From NCBI GenBank assembly GCA_002439875.1, contig DJQB01000017.1, positions 1 to 64,000 on the forward strand: a stretch of DNA of 64,000 nt, given 5' to 3'. Positions 17,244 through 25,594 of this stretch are shown here, in pieces (position 1 is the first letter of the stretch; each line of letters opens with the position of its first letter). This stretch comes from Bacteroidales bacterium UBA6397. Its GTDB lineage: Bacteria; Bacteroidota; Bacteroidia; Bacteroidales; UBA932. The position numbers and the translations under genes are program-made. The notes below the pieces were generated by a model. The model was not told the DNA's origin. It worked only from the letters and a program-made list of their open reading frames with translations, and did not search any database.

Positions 17244-18533
17244 CTATTTTTCTAGTCTCACATCAACCGCAGCGGCATGAGCGTCAAGCCCCTCGGCAAG
17301 AGCCATAGAGCGGATTGTTTCGCCCAAGCCAGCCAACCCCTCGCGAGAGAGTTCCTGAATCGTCATCTTCCTCAAGAAAGCGTCCAGATTCAACCCGCTG
17401 AAAGAGTGCGCCCAACCACTCGTCGGAAGAGTGTGGTTGGTGCCAGAAGCATAGTCCCCGGCACTTTCAGGAGAATAATTGCCGATGAATATGCTTCCGG
17501 CGGCAACGATCCTGTCGGCAACGTCCCACGGATCCGCCATGGAGACGATCAGATGTTCGGGAGCATATTCATTAGCGAAATCAACCATTTCGTCACGATC
17601 CGTCAATACAACAATCCGGCTATGCTCCAGCGCCTTGGCGATGATTTCCCCACGCTTGAGCCTTGCGCACTGCCTTGAGATGGACTCCGCCACGGCATCA
17701 GCCATCGCCTCAGAGGTGCAGACAAGAACAGACTGGCTGTCCGGCCCGTGCTCCGACTGCGAGAGAAAGTCAGCTGCAACGTAATCTGGAACGGCCGTTT
17801 CATCCGCCAGTACCATCACCTCCGAAGGACCGGCAGGCATGTCGATGGCGGTGGCAGACAGCCCGACCATCTGCTTAGCCTTCATCACGTAACGGTTTCC
17901 CGGCCCGAATATCTTGTCACATTTGGCAAGTGTCCGAGTCCCATAAGCCATCGCAGCGATGCCCTGCGCTCCACCGATTTTGAATATATTCCTGACACCA
18001 CAGACCGAAGCGGCATAGACAATGGCCGGATTCGGTTTTACATCCTTGTCGGGAGGCGTGCAAAGGACAATCTCCTGACAGCCAGCCACCTGTGCAGGAA
18101 CAGCCAACATCAGCACCGTCGAGAACAAAGGCGCGCGTCCTCCGGGAACATAAAGGCCAACCCTGCGGATCGGCACAGCCTTCTGCACGCACATCACTCC
18201 CGGTGAGGTCTCAATCCTGACAATCTCCGGCAACTGTGCCTCATGAAATTTCTTGATGTTAGAATATGCCTGGGCGATGGCGTCTTTCAATTCCTGCGGA
18301 ACCGAAGCAGCGGCCTCTTCGATCTCTTTTTCACTGACTCTCAAAGCTTCAGCCGAAGAGAACTCCACGCCATCGTACTTTGATTCCAGATCCAGAAGGG
18401 CTTCATCGCCTTTTGTACGGACATATTCAAGAGTGGTGCTGACGCTGGCCTCTATGTCTTTGTCGCTTTCGCTGGCTCTGACAGTCAATTTTGACCATTC
18501 TTTCCGGGAAGGGTTTACGTATTTATTTGTCAT
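17244..18533 (-). CDS. hisD: histidinol dehydrogenase
   Basis: Zinc enzyme that oxidises histidinol to histidine in two steps. FGPGNRYVMKAKQMVG, DMPAGPSEVMVLADE, SQSEHGPDSQS and EYAPEHLIV carry the family catalytic and zinc-binding residues. 429 residues is typical. It follows hisG by 24 nt and the hisC/hisB fusion follows after 7 nt. Confidence 0.97.
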   Translation of the reverse strand: MTNKYVNPSRKEWSKLTVRASESDKDIEASVSTTLEYVRTKGDEALLDLESKYDGVEFSSAEALRVSEKEIEEAAASVPQELKDAIAQAYSNIKKFHEAQLPEIVRIETSPGVMCVQKAVPIRRVGLYVPGGRAPLFSTVLMLAVPAQVAGCQEIVLCTPPDKDVKPNPAIVYAASVCGVRNIFKIGGAQGIAAMAYGTRTLAKCDKIFGPGNRYVMKAKQMVGLSATAIDMPAGPSEVMVLADETAVPDYVAADFLSQSEHGPDSQSVLVCTSEAMADAVAESISRQCARLKRGEIIAKALEHSRIVVLTDRDEMVDFANEYAPEHLIVSMADPWDVADRIVAAGSIFIGNYSPESAGDYASGTNHTLPTSGWAHSFSGLNLDAFLRKMTIQELSREGLAGLGETIRSMALAEGLDAHAAAVDVRLEK

Positions 18534-18557
18534 AGACCGATGAATAAATATGCAATA

Positions 18558-19409
18558 CTATAAAACCATCTTTTCGACGGATAACACAAGGATCCCTTCG
18601 GCACCAATCTCCTTCAGGCTCTCGATCTTCTCCCACAGAACGCTCTCGTCCACAACGGAGTGCAGCGAAGACCAACCGCTCTGTGCAAGCGGCATGACTG
18701 TAGGGCTTCTCATAGCGGGGACAATCCTGATCGCCTCCTCAATCCTGTCATTCGGAATGTTCATCAGAAGATACTTCTTTCCTCTGCTGTCTCTGACAGC
18801 GTTGAACCGGAACTTAATCTGTTCCAGAAGTTTAGACTTATCCTCAGACAGATTGCGGCACGAGATAAGCACCGCATCGGAGAACACAACTTTCTCCACT
18901 TCCTTCAAACCGTTGCTGACCAAGGTTCCGCCCGAAGACACTATGTCGAAGATCGCATCGCTCATCCCGACCGTTGGGGCTATCTCTACAGAGCCGGCGA
19001 TAACGTTAATCTTTGCACTTATTCCATTATCTTTCAGAAATTTGCACAAAATATTAGGATAAGACGTGGCAATCCGTTTGCCGTTGAAATACTCAAGCCC
19101 AGGATATTCCTCAGCCTTGGGAATGGCCAACGAAATCCGGCATTCTCCGAATCCAAGATGGTCCACAATCTCCACAGACTCTCCCCTCTCGCACACCTCG
19201 TTGTAACCCACTAATCCCAGATCCGCCACCCCTTGTGCAACGGCCTGAGGGATGTCATCATCCCGCAGGCAGAGGATCTCCACGGGAAAACTGCTTGACC
19301 TTGACAGGAACTTTCGCTTGCTGTCATCCACCTCGATTCCGGCCTCACGCATCAGTGCAAGGCTTTCATCACTTAATCGGCCTTTGGCCTGAATTGCGAT
19401 TCTTAACAT
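18558..19409 (-). CDS. hisG: ATP phosphoribosyltransferase (long form)
   Basis: First, feedback-regulated step of histidine synthesis: ATP plus PRPP to phosphoribosyl-ATP. 283 residues is the long, HisZ-independent form, with the catalytic part (LRIAIQAKGRLSDES, ATSYPNI, AGSVEIAPTVGMSDAIFDIVSSG) and a C-terminal ACT-like regulatory domain (about 210-283). It is the first structural gene of the operon and is preceded by a His-rich leader peptide and a terminator. The sequence just 5' of its ATG can pair with the segment just after the leader stop. Confidence 0.96.
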   Translation of the reverse strand: MLRIAIQAKGRLSDESLALMREAGIEVDDSKRKFLSRSSSFPVEILCLRDDDIPQAVAQGVADLGLVGYNEVCERGESVEIVDHLGFGECRISLAIPKAEEYPGLEYFNGKRIATSYPNILCKFLKDNGISAKINVIAGSVEIAPTVGMSDAIFDIVSSGGTLVSNGLKEVEKVVFSDAVLISCRNLSEDKSKLLEQIKFRFNAVRDSRGKKYLLMNIPNDRIEEAIRIVPAMRSPTVMPLAQSGWSSLHSVVDESVLWEKIESLKEIGAEGILVLSVEKMVL

Positions 19410-19423
19410 TTGTCGTTCGTTTT

Positions 19424-19461
19424 ATAAAAAAAGACCCGCAACCTACACGGAAGCGAGCCTT
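19424..19461 (-). terminator. attenuator terminator of the his operon
   Basis: On the minus strand AAGGCTCGC (19461-19453) can pair with GCGGGTCTT (19439-19431), 9 bp with two G-U pairs, followed by a run of T and then the hisG leader end. It lies between the histidine-rich leader peptide and hisG. The loop contains TGTAGGTTG, which can pair with CCACCTACA inside the leader coding region (8 of 9 positions), giving a plausible alternative fold. Confidence 0.75.
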
Positions 19462-19501
19462 GACTAAATATCCCTCAAAGTATCAGATACCCACGACAAA
19501 C

Positions 19502-19558
19502 TCACCCCCGTATGAAGCGATGGTTTAGATGTAGGTGGATATGATTAAAGTGTCTCAT
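19502..19558 (-). CDS. hisL: his operon leader peptide
   Basis: An 18-residue frame, MRHFNHIHLHLNHRFIRG, with five histidines (CAC and CAT codons) in eleven residues, ending in TGA 92 nt upstream of hisG. It is followed by an intrinsic terminator, exactly the arrangement of ribosome-mediated attenuation known for his operons of gamma-proteobacteria. When charged tRNA-His is scarce the ribosome would stall here and favour the antiterminated fold. The peptide is far too histidine-rich to be chance and is the main evidence. Confidence 0.85.
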   Translation of the reverse strand: MRHFNHIHLHLNHRFIRG

Positions 19559-19576
19559 TCTGTCTTTTTAACAGCG

Positions 19577-19606
19577 CAAATATCGGAAAAATATTCTAAA
19601 AAGCAA
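19577..19606 (-). promoter_or_regulatory. promoter of the his-leu operon
   Basis: On the minus strand a CTTGC (-33-like) and GATATTTG (close to the TAnnTTTG -7 box) are separated by about 19 nt, and the -7 box ends 18 nt before the leader peptide ATG. Confidence 0.5.
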
Positions 19607-19673
19607 GATAAATTTGACTAAACATTCATCAACATTCTCTTATGTTAGAAAATTCCAATCATAATAGGGCTCA

Positions 19674-20993
19674 TCAGAAAGAATACTTGACTATTCCCAA
19701 GACACGATGACTTATGATGTTATGTGGGTTACTAAACGCTAAACCACGCAGACTCAATGCATTCACGTCACCATATCTGACACAGGTGCCGTTATATTCC
19801 AAAGCAATTGACAATCTTTCCAGATTAAATGCCACTGCCGGTGCCACGCGCACCATTCCGCGAATATTCTTGAACCCTCCATCAAAAAAGTAGATGTTGC
19901 TAAGAATCACCTTATCATCAAGTAGTCCCGTAAGAAGATCGTGAGTAGAACCTAATGCCTTCATTCCACCTGCCATGAACATAAACTGCCATTGATCCCC
20001 GTAGGATGTCGATAAGAAGGCATTTATGGAGCGGAACGGAGTGTACTTGTAGTCAAGAGGATCACTCTCATCGTAAAGAGCGTATCCTCCCATTAGACGC
20101 AGATGATCACCTCCTGAAGCCAGAACCGCCTTTGCATTGATCTTGAACAGTCCTTTGGAATATTCCACGTACCCCATAGGGCTCAGCATTGATATTCTGT
20201 CTTTAACTTCAGCACCCTTGTAATAGTAACGTCCGTCTTCAAGAGTTCTCCATCGCGGCTTAAGGCTAAGGAAATCAACTCCAGCCCTTGCCGTGAAATG
20301 CTTCGTTGAGAATGAAAGCCCTGCATAAAGTTCCGGAATCAGGCCATACTTTACATAATCCGCAGATGCACCCTGCGGACCTGTTGGAGTGAATTCCGCT
20401 GGATACAAAGCTCCAACGGTAAAAGTAAGCCTTTCAAAGAACGATGCGTTCAACATCAATTGAGGACTTCTAGAGTAAGGGTTAAATGGAGAGCCTCCTT
20501 CATAGCCAACCGTAAAAGGCATCCCCTCAGACATTGGATGCCATGCATGGCCTACCTTAACAGAGGTAGAACTAAGGAACTTTCCCAAGTCGTCCCAGTT
20601 CAGGCACACATAGGCTTCCCTAAGACGAAGAGACGCGGACTGCTTGTTCAAGAGGTAGAAATCTGTCTCCAGTTTGCCTTTAACATTGAACGAACCATAC
20701 TGGAAACCGGTAAGGTTGAATCCTAAACGAGTTGTAATTGAAGACAGTTTCAAGGATGGATTGTACCAGATGTCATAGCCATCCTTGTTGAGTTCGCTGT
20801 CGTAAGGAATGTAATAGAACAAGTCCTCAGAGTCGGTCTTGACTTCACGGGCATCAAATGAGACACCTGTGCGGAAAAAGCCATAAGGTTCCAAATGATT
20901 GGTAAGCTTTATCAAATGACTTTGGGCGCCCAATGGCAAATTGAAAAGAAGCATGGCTAAAGCCAATGCAAAAGTGTTGGATATTCTTTTCAT
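19674..20993 (-). CDS. outer-membrane beta-barrel protein (porin-like), copy 1
   Basis: A 439-residue secreted protein with a clear signal peptide (MKRISNTFALALAMLLFNLPLGAQ; start at 20993) and an alternating hydrophobic/aromatic pattern ending in YSF, a typical barrel C-terminus. It is paralogous to the next gene upstream: both share an FFR/FIR-Y-FDxRE start, DLFYYxP, HPMSEGMPF/HPMAADMPDVF, FNPYSRSPQL/FGPFSRTPQV and GPxGASADYVK/ASANYIK. The substrate is unknown. The context (an anion symporter next door) suggests passage of organic anions. Confidence 0.75.
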   Translation of the reverse strand: MKRISNTFALALAMLLFNLPLGAQSHLIKLTNHLEPYGFFRTGVSFDAREVKTDSEDLFYYIPYDSELNKDGYDIWYNPSLKLSSITTRLGFNLTGFQYGSFNVKGKLETDFYLLNKQSASLRLREAYVCLNWDDLGKFLSSTSVKVGHAWHPMSEGMPFTVGYEGGSPFNPYSRSPQLMLNASFFERLTFTVGALYPAEFTPTGPQGASADYVKYGLIPELYAGLSFSTKHFTARAGVDFLSLKPRWRTLEDGRYYYKGAEVKDRISMLSPMGYVEYSKGLFKINAKAVLASGGDHLRLMGGYALYDESDPLDYKYTPFRSINAFLSTSYGDQWQFMFMAGGMKALGSTHDLLTGLLDDKVILSNIYFFDGGFKNIRGMVRVAPAVAFNLERLSIALEYNGTCVRYGDVNALSLRGLAFSNPHNIISHRVLGIVKYSF

Positions 20994-21042
20994 AGCATCA
21001 TGTTTCTTAGTCAAGGCCGACACCTTAACTTGTTAAAAAAAA

Positions 21043-22317
21043 TTAGAAAGTGAATTTAACCAAAGCCTGAATACGATTGTTGGTAATCCAATGGAGGTTG
21101 TCCTCGGCAAGACCTTTGGCTCCGATGTACTTCACACCTTCCACAGTCTTATAGTCACCGTACTGCACGCTTGTGAGTTCATATTCAAGACCAATCGCAA
21201 ATTTGCCGATGTTGCGGATCACGGTAGGAGTGAGTCTGTACATCTGGTTCATGTTCGAGAAGCTGTTCTTGCTGAAATAGAGGTTGGCGGCAGGAGCGTA
21301 GCCATTCTTGGCTCCGTAAAGGTCGTCCTTCGTCCCGAAATTCTTCACGTAACCAGCGAAAAGGATCCACTGGGTCTTCTTACCGTACATAAAACTGGCC
21401 CAAGTCGAAGAGTTGCGGGTGGGTGTATATTCATAACTTACACCGTCAGACTTGACTCCTGAGATTCCGTAGCCACCGTTGAGGTTGACATGCTCGCCGG
21501 CCTCTGCGAAGACGGTCTTGACCTTGGCCGAGAACAGACCGTTTTTATACTGTCCGAAGAAGAACGGGGAGACTGTTGTTATGCGATCATCAACCTTGAC
21601 GGTGCCGTTGTTGGCTCTCGGCTTGATGGATAGCGCGTTGACTCCGGCCCTCAAAAGGAGACCCCCACTCTTGTAGTTCAATCCGAGGTACACTTCAGGA
21701 GTGCAGGCATCCTTGATGTAGTTGGCTGAAGCTCCGGAAGGACCGGCAGAGACGTACTGCATCTGCCAGATAGCCGAGGCTGTCAATGAAAGAGCATCGG
21801 TGAAGTTGTAGTCAAACTTGACCTGTGGGGTGCGGCTGAAAGGACCGAAAGGCGCTCCTGTGTTGAGTGAGAACACATCCGGCATGTCAGCCGCCATCGG
21901 ATGCCACGCCTGACCGGCTGTCACAAGCCAATCATTCTTGCCAACAGTGACAAAAGCCTGGCGGAGACGCAGCACAGCTGTTCCTGTAGCTCCAGTGAGG
22001 CCATTGTAGAAATCCGTCTCAATCTTTGCTCCGAACTTCAGTCCATTATATTCATAGCCTGTCACATTGAGTCCGACTCTGGAAGTGATGGCAGCGAAGC
22101 GGAAAGAACCCTGTTCGTTCAGATCGACATCGTCTTTCATGTTCTCGTCCTTTGGAAGGTAGTAAAAGAGGTCTTCTGTTCCAGCCACACTCTCACGAGT
22201 GTCGAAAGCGTAATAATTTCTGATGAAGCCATAAAGGCTGATCTTTGGTTTGGTCTCCTGTGCTGCAAGAGTGGTGCACAATGCCAAAGCGGCAATGGAA
22301 GTGATGATTTTGTTCAT
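21043..22317 (-). CDS. outer-membrane beta-barrel protein (porin-like), copy 2
   Basis: A 424-residue paralogue of the downstream gene with signal peptide MNKIITSIAALALCTTLAAQ (start at 22317) and terminal KFTF typical of barrels. Shared blocks with copy 1 are dense and collinear, so this is a tandem duplication. It lies just downstream of the DASS symporter gene; the pair may be the outer-membrane route for that transporter's substrate. Function is inferred from architecture only. Confidence 0.75.
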   Translation of the reverse strand: MNKIITSIAALALCTTLAAQETKPKISLYGFIRNYYAFDTRESVAGTEDLFYYLPKDENMKDDVDLNEQGSFRFAAITSRVGLNVTGYEYNGLKFGAKIETDFYNGLTGATGTAVLRLRQAFVTVGKNDWLVTAGQAWHPMAADMPDVFSLNTGAPFGPFSRTPQVKFDYNFTDALSLTASAIWQMQYVSAGPSGASANYIKDACTPEVYLGLNYKSGGLLLRAGVNALSIKPRANNGTVKVDDRITTVSPFFFGQYKNGLFSAKVKTVFAEAGEHVNLNGGYGISGVKSDGVSYEYTPTRNSSTWASFMYGKKTQWILFAGYVKNFGTKDDLYGAKNGYAPAANLYFSKNSFSNMNQMYRLTPTVIRNIGKFAIGLEYELTSVQYGDYKTVEGVKYIGAKGLAEDNLHWITNNRIQALVKFTF

Positions 22318-22348
22318 TTTGATAACTACTAACTTATTTTTAAGCATT

Positions 22349-22386
22349 GAGAAGCTGCCTTGGTTAATACTCCAAAACAGCTTCTC
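22349..22386 (-). terminator. hairpin between the symporter gene and the porin pair
   Basis: GAGAAGCTG (22349-22357) and CAGCTTCTC (22378-22386) form a perfect 9-bp stem with a 20-nt loop. There is no convincing T tract, so it may be a processing or stability element rather than a terminator. Confidence 0.4.
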
Positions 22387-22402
22387 TGATATTACCAAAC
22401 AA

Positions 22403-23854
22403 TTACTGCGCGAACGGGAAGATCCTGGTGAGCCAGAAGAATCCGAAGATGAATCCGACTACACCGATGATGATGCCGATCTTCGCCATATCCTTTGTCT
22501 CGACTAGTCCAGTTGAGGCCGCAATGGCGTTCGGAGGTGTGGAGATAGGGAAAAGCATGGCGATGGACGCGCACACAGCGATGAATATTATCATGGCCTG
22601 AGTTCCGCCCATAGCGATGAACGCTGCATTGTTGGCGGCAGCCGGATCGGCCATCCCCTCAGCGACTACGATAAGGATAGGGATAAGCAGGGCCGCTGTG
22701 GCAGAGTTGCTGATAAAGTTCGAGAGGAAGTAGCAGACGAAACCCGCCACAACCAGAACTAGAATCACGGACATCGAGCCGAAAGGAATTGCCGTGATGA
22801 GAACCTTGGCTAGACCCGTGTCCTGAAGGAGATAGCCGAGTGCGAAACCTCCGGCCACGAGCCAAAGCACCGACCAGTTGATTTCCTTGATTTCCTCTTT
22901 TCCGAAAAGGCCCGTTGCTGTGAAGACACCCAGAGGAATCAGAGCCACGACGTTGGAACTGATGTGATGAAGCTGCTCGGTCGCCCAAAGAAGAATCGTG
23001 ATGATGAATGTAGCCCAAACGACCTTGCTCTTCCAGTCCTTCTTCTTGTCGTTCGCAGGAATCTCAAGCACGAGTTTCTGGGTCTTGAAAGGGAAGAACA
23101 CGAGGAGAAGAACCCAGGCGAGGAGAATCATGATGATCACGTAAGGGATCATATGGATGCACCAGTCTCCGAAAGAGACATCTATGCCGGCCTGCTCAAG
23201 ATAGCCCTTAGCTGTGGCGTTAGGAGGGGTACCGATAGGGGTGCCGATACCGCCAAGGTTGGCGGCTATAGGAATCGAGAGGGCAAGGCCGATCTTTCCC
23301 TTGTCGTCACTCGGAAGCTTTGAGAGCACCGGAGCAAGGAAAGCAAGCATCATGGCTGCGGTCGCGGTGTTGCTCATGAACATTGAGAACACTGAGATGA
23401 TGACAAGGAATCCCAAAAGCACCATCTTAGGCTTTGTCCCGAAGATGCTGAGCAGGGATTTGGCCAGAGTGACATCCAGTCCGAATCTTTCGGCCATGAT
23501 CGCGAGCACGAATCCGCCGAGGAACAGCATCACGACTGGGTCTGCGAAAGATGACATTATCTTTTTGTAGCTTACCAACTGCCCGAACTCAGGATTGCAG
23601 AAGAAGCCGAACCCCTTGTCAGAGACGGTCAGCAGAGCCACCACGATGATCATCACGGAAGTCGCCCAGTTAGGGATGATCTCAAACATCCACATCAACG
23701 CGGCGAACACAAAGAGAGCAATCACACGCTGCTGCACAACAGTCAGAGCGTCAATGCCAAAGAAAGAGGTAGGAACACACCACAGGAAGAGTGTGACCAA
23801 AAGAACGATTGGCAGAAGCACACCGTACTTCACATTGAATTTCTTTTCAGCCAT
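22403..23854 (-). CDS. DASS-family (SLC13) sodium:dicarboxylate/anion symporter
   Basis: A 483-residue inner-membrane protein with about twelve hydrophobic segments and the two pseudo-symmetric signature stretches of the divalent anion:Na+ symporter family: SNTATAAMM with GTPIGTPPNA in the first half, and SNSATAALL with PISTPPNAIA in the second. Likely substrates are C4-dicarboxylates such as succinate or fumarate, or other anions; the sequence does not decide. It lies upstream of the two porin-like genes and downstream of the M49-like lipoprotein gene. Confidence 0.9.
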   Translation of the reverse strand: MAEKKFNVKYGVLLPIVLLVTLFLWCVPTSFFGIDALTVVQQRVIALFVFAALMWMFEIIPNWATSVMIIVVALLTVSDKGFGFFCNPEFGQLVSYKKIMSSFADPVVMLFLGGFVLAIMAERFGLDVTLAKSLLSIFGTKPKMVLLGFLVIISVFSMFMSNTATAAMMLAFLAPVLSKLPSDDKGKIGLALSIPIAANLGGIGTPIGTPPNATAKGYLEQAGIDVSFGDWCIHMIPYVIIMILLAWVLLLVFFPFKTQKLVLEIPANDKKKDWKSKVVWATFIITILLWATEQLHHISSNVVALIPLGVFTATGLFGKEEIKEINWSVLWLVAGGFALGYLLQDTGLAKVLITAIPFGSMSVILVLVVAGFVCYFLSNFISNSATAALLIPILIVVAEGMADPAAANNAAFIAMGGTQAMIIFIAVCASIAMLFPISTPPNAIAASTGLVETKDMAKIGIIIGVVGFIFGFFWLTRIFPFAQ

Positions 23855-23877
23855 TTCAGTAGTATTGATTATTTATT

Positions 23878-25476
23878 TTATTTCTGGAATTCAAACCTAA
23901 GGTCAATCGGGATGTTCTCAAGGCGGATGTTCATGAGGTCGGCCTTGAAGTCCTCCGACAAAACACAGTACTGGTTCTCGAACCGCTCCGCGAACCCGCG
24001 GTCTCCGGTAGCCTGGGTCTTGAGGGCTATGGCGGTGAACTCGGCAACAAGCGAAAGGGTCTTTTCGTAGTCAATTGAATATTTACCGCTGTCACCTCGC
24101 TTGAAAGCCCCGTTCCGGTTGAGGTAATTGAACAGCATCACATAGGCCCTGCCAAGTTGAGAAGCTTCCCCGAAACGCTCTGAACGGATCAGGTTGGCAA
24201 CGAATGTCGTGATTGCATCCTCTTTTGTGACAAGCGTAGGAATCTTGTGTTCGTCCAAAAGTTTGCAGACAAGATAAAGTCCAAGAGCATTCGCTTTGGC
24301 GTCCTCCCATGTGAGAGCCATGTTGCCGAGAGCCTCGTCAACTTCGCCTTTACCGTTGATCGTCTCCTTGACTCCGAGTCCATGGGAAATCTCACGGAAT
24401 GCGATGTTCCAGTAGAAAGCCTCCTCGCTGAGGTGATCCTGCTGGTCAGGGGTCAGGACCACTATGCCCACAGGATTCACAATCCTGTTGAACTTCTCCA
24501 CCATGATGTTGCGCAAAAGGGCGGTACGGGTACCAGCCTTGGCCTGGACATCCTCATTGTAAGGGAGGTTCAAGGCTATAAGCTTGATGCCCGCATTGGC
24601 GTGGCCGGAACAATAGATGGCATCGTAGGCGTATATTTCGGACTCGTCGCCAGGAACAAAAGTCTTATACTCTTCCTCACAAGGAATCTGCCTCTGGAGT
24701 TCCGGAAGCATCGAATTGAACCGGTTCAGCACTTCGGTACGCTTGAGGTCCTTCAGAAGCACATAGGCCTCGTAGGATGCCTTGAGACCGTACAACTGAT
24801 CGTCATTGATCTCATCGGGGCCAATGATGAGATCCATCCGGCTGTCAGTCATCTCCAACCACGCAAGGTCGCTGTCATAATAATAGTCAGTCTTCAAAGC
24901 GTCAATCTTCTTGAGAAGATAGTTGCGGACACTCGGCTTGATGGTGATGTCAGCGGCGGCCTTTAGGTAGTTGCAGATCTTGTCGATATTGTACTCATAG
25001 GCATCGTGATACCACACAGTGACAAGTCTGCCGTCCGTGTCACGTCTGATGAGCGAGTATGGACTTGTCTTCACCGGGTCGGCAAGCGAATCGAACTCAG
25101 CCGATGTCATGTCTGCCGGATAGAAATTGGCACCTAAAGGAAGTTTCCCGAAACCATCCACAAAAGTGGAGCCGTCAAGACGATCCCATGGGCCGTAGTT
25201 GATTTTGGCGTAGTCCCGTAAATCAGCGTCTTTCAGATTCTCAATCAGAGTTTTGTCTCCAAAATACTGTTTCCAATAGATGCTGTCGGCCTGGTCTGCC
25301 GCAAATTTGTAAAGATTGAGGACTTCTTTGCCGTTGTCCGAGATACCCGAAAGGTCCGGTGATTCGATCTTGACAAGAGCATACGAATCGACCTTTTTCT
25401 GAACAGCGGTCTCAGGCTTTGTGTTGCAGGAGGCCAGAAGAGCGATCAGCGATAATGCCAGAACGGTTCTTTTCAT
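23878..25476 (-). CDS. M49 (dipeptidyl peptidase III)-like lipoprotein with altered zinc motif
   Basis: A 532-residue lipoprotein (signal MKRTVLALSLIALLASC, lipobox LLASC, lipid on Cys17). The C-terminal two thirds resemble the M49/DPP III-like hydrolases of Bacteroidota: a zinc-motif region AFREISHGLG and a second region LTWEDAKANALGLY. In zinc-active relatives the first motif begins with His (HExxH or HExxGH); here that position is Arg (codon CGT where CAT would give His). The remaining Glu and His are kept. It may be inactive, use another ligand, or carry a point mutation. Confidence 0.7.
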   Translation of the reverse strand: MKRTVLALSLIALLASCNTKPETAVQKKVDSYALVKIESPDLSGISDNGKEVLNLYKFAADQADSIYWKQYFGDKTLIENLKDADLRDYAKINYGPWDRLDGSTFVDGFGKLPLGANFYPADMTSAEFDSLADPVKTSPYSLIRRDTDGRLVTVWYHDAYEYNIDKICNYLKAAADITIKPSVRNYLLKKIDALKTDYYYDSDLAWLEMTDSRMDLIIGPDEINDDQLYGLKASYEAYVLLKDLKRTEVLNRFNSMLPELQRQIPCEEEYKTFVPGDESEIYAYDAIYCSGHANAGIKLIALNLPYNEDVQAKAGTRTALLRNIMVEKFNRIVNPVGIVVLTPDQQDHLSEEAFYWNIAFREISHGLGVKETINGKGEVDEALGNMALTWEDAKANALGLYLVCKLLDEHKIPTLVTKEDAITTFVANLIRSERFGEASQLGRAYVMLFNYLNRNGAFKRGDSGKYSIDYEKTLSLVAEFTAIALKTQATGDRGFAERFENQYCVLSEDFKADLMNIRLENIPIDLRFEFQK

Positions 25477-25517
25477 TTGAAAAAAGTGTTATTATTGTTT
25501 ATTTTCTTTGCATCTTG

Positions 25518-25525
25518 CAAATTTA
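25518..25525 (-). promoter_or_regulatory. -7 box for the M49-like gene
   Basis: The minus strand reads TAAATTTG, a match to TAnnTTTG, 42 nt upstream of the M49-like start. It is located just after the gdhA terminator, so it would start a new transcript. Confidence 0.5.
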
Positions 25526-25536
25526 ATGAATATAAA

Positions 25537-25571
25537 TGAAAAAAAGCACATCAACGAGACGTTGATGTGCT
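25537..25571 (-). terminator. rho-independent terminator after gdhA
   Basis: AGCACATCAAC (25545-25555) and GTTGATGTGCT (25561-25571) form a perfect 11-bp stem with a 5-nt loop; on the minus strand it is followed by a run of T. It lies 24 nt after the gdhA stop. Confidence 0.9.
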
Positions 25572-25594
25572 GATATTCGTAAGAAATCGTACAA

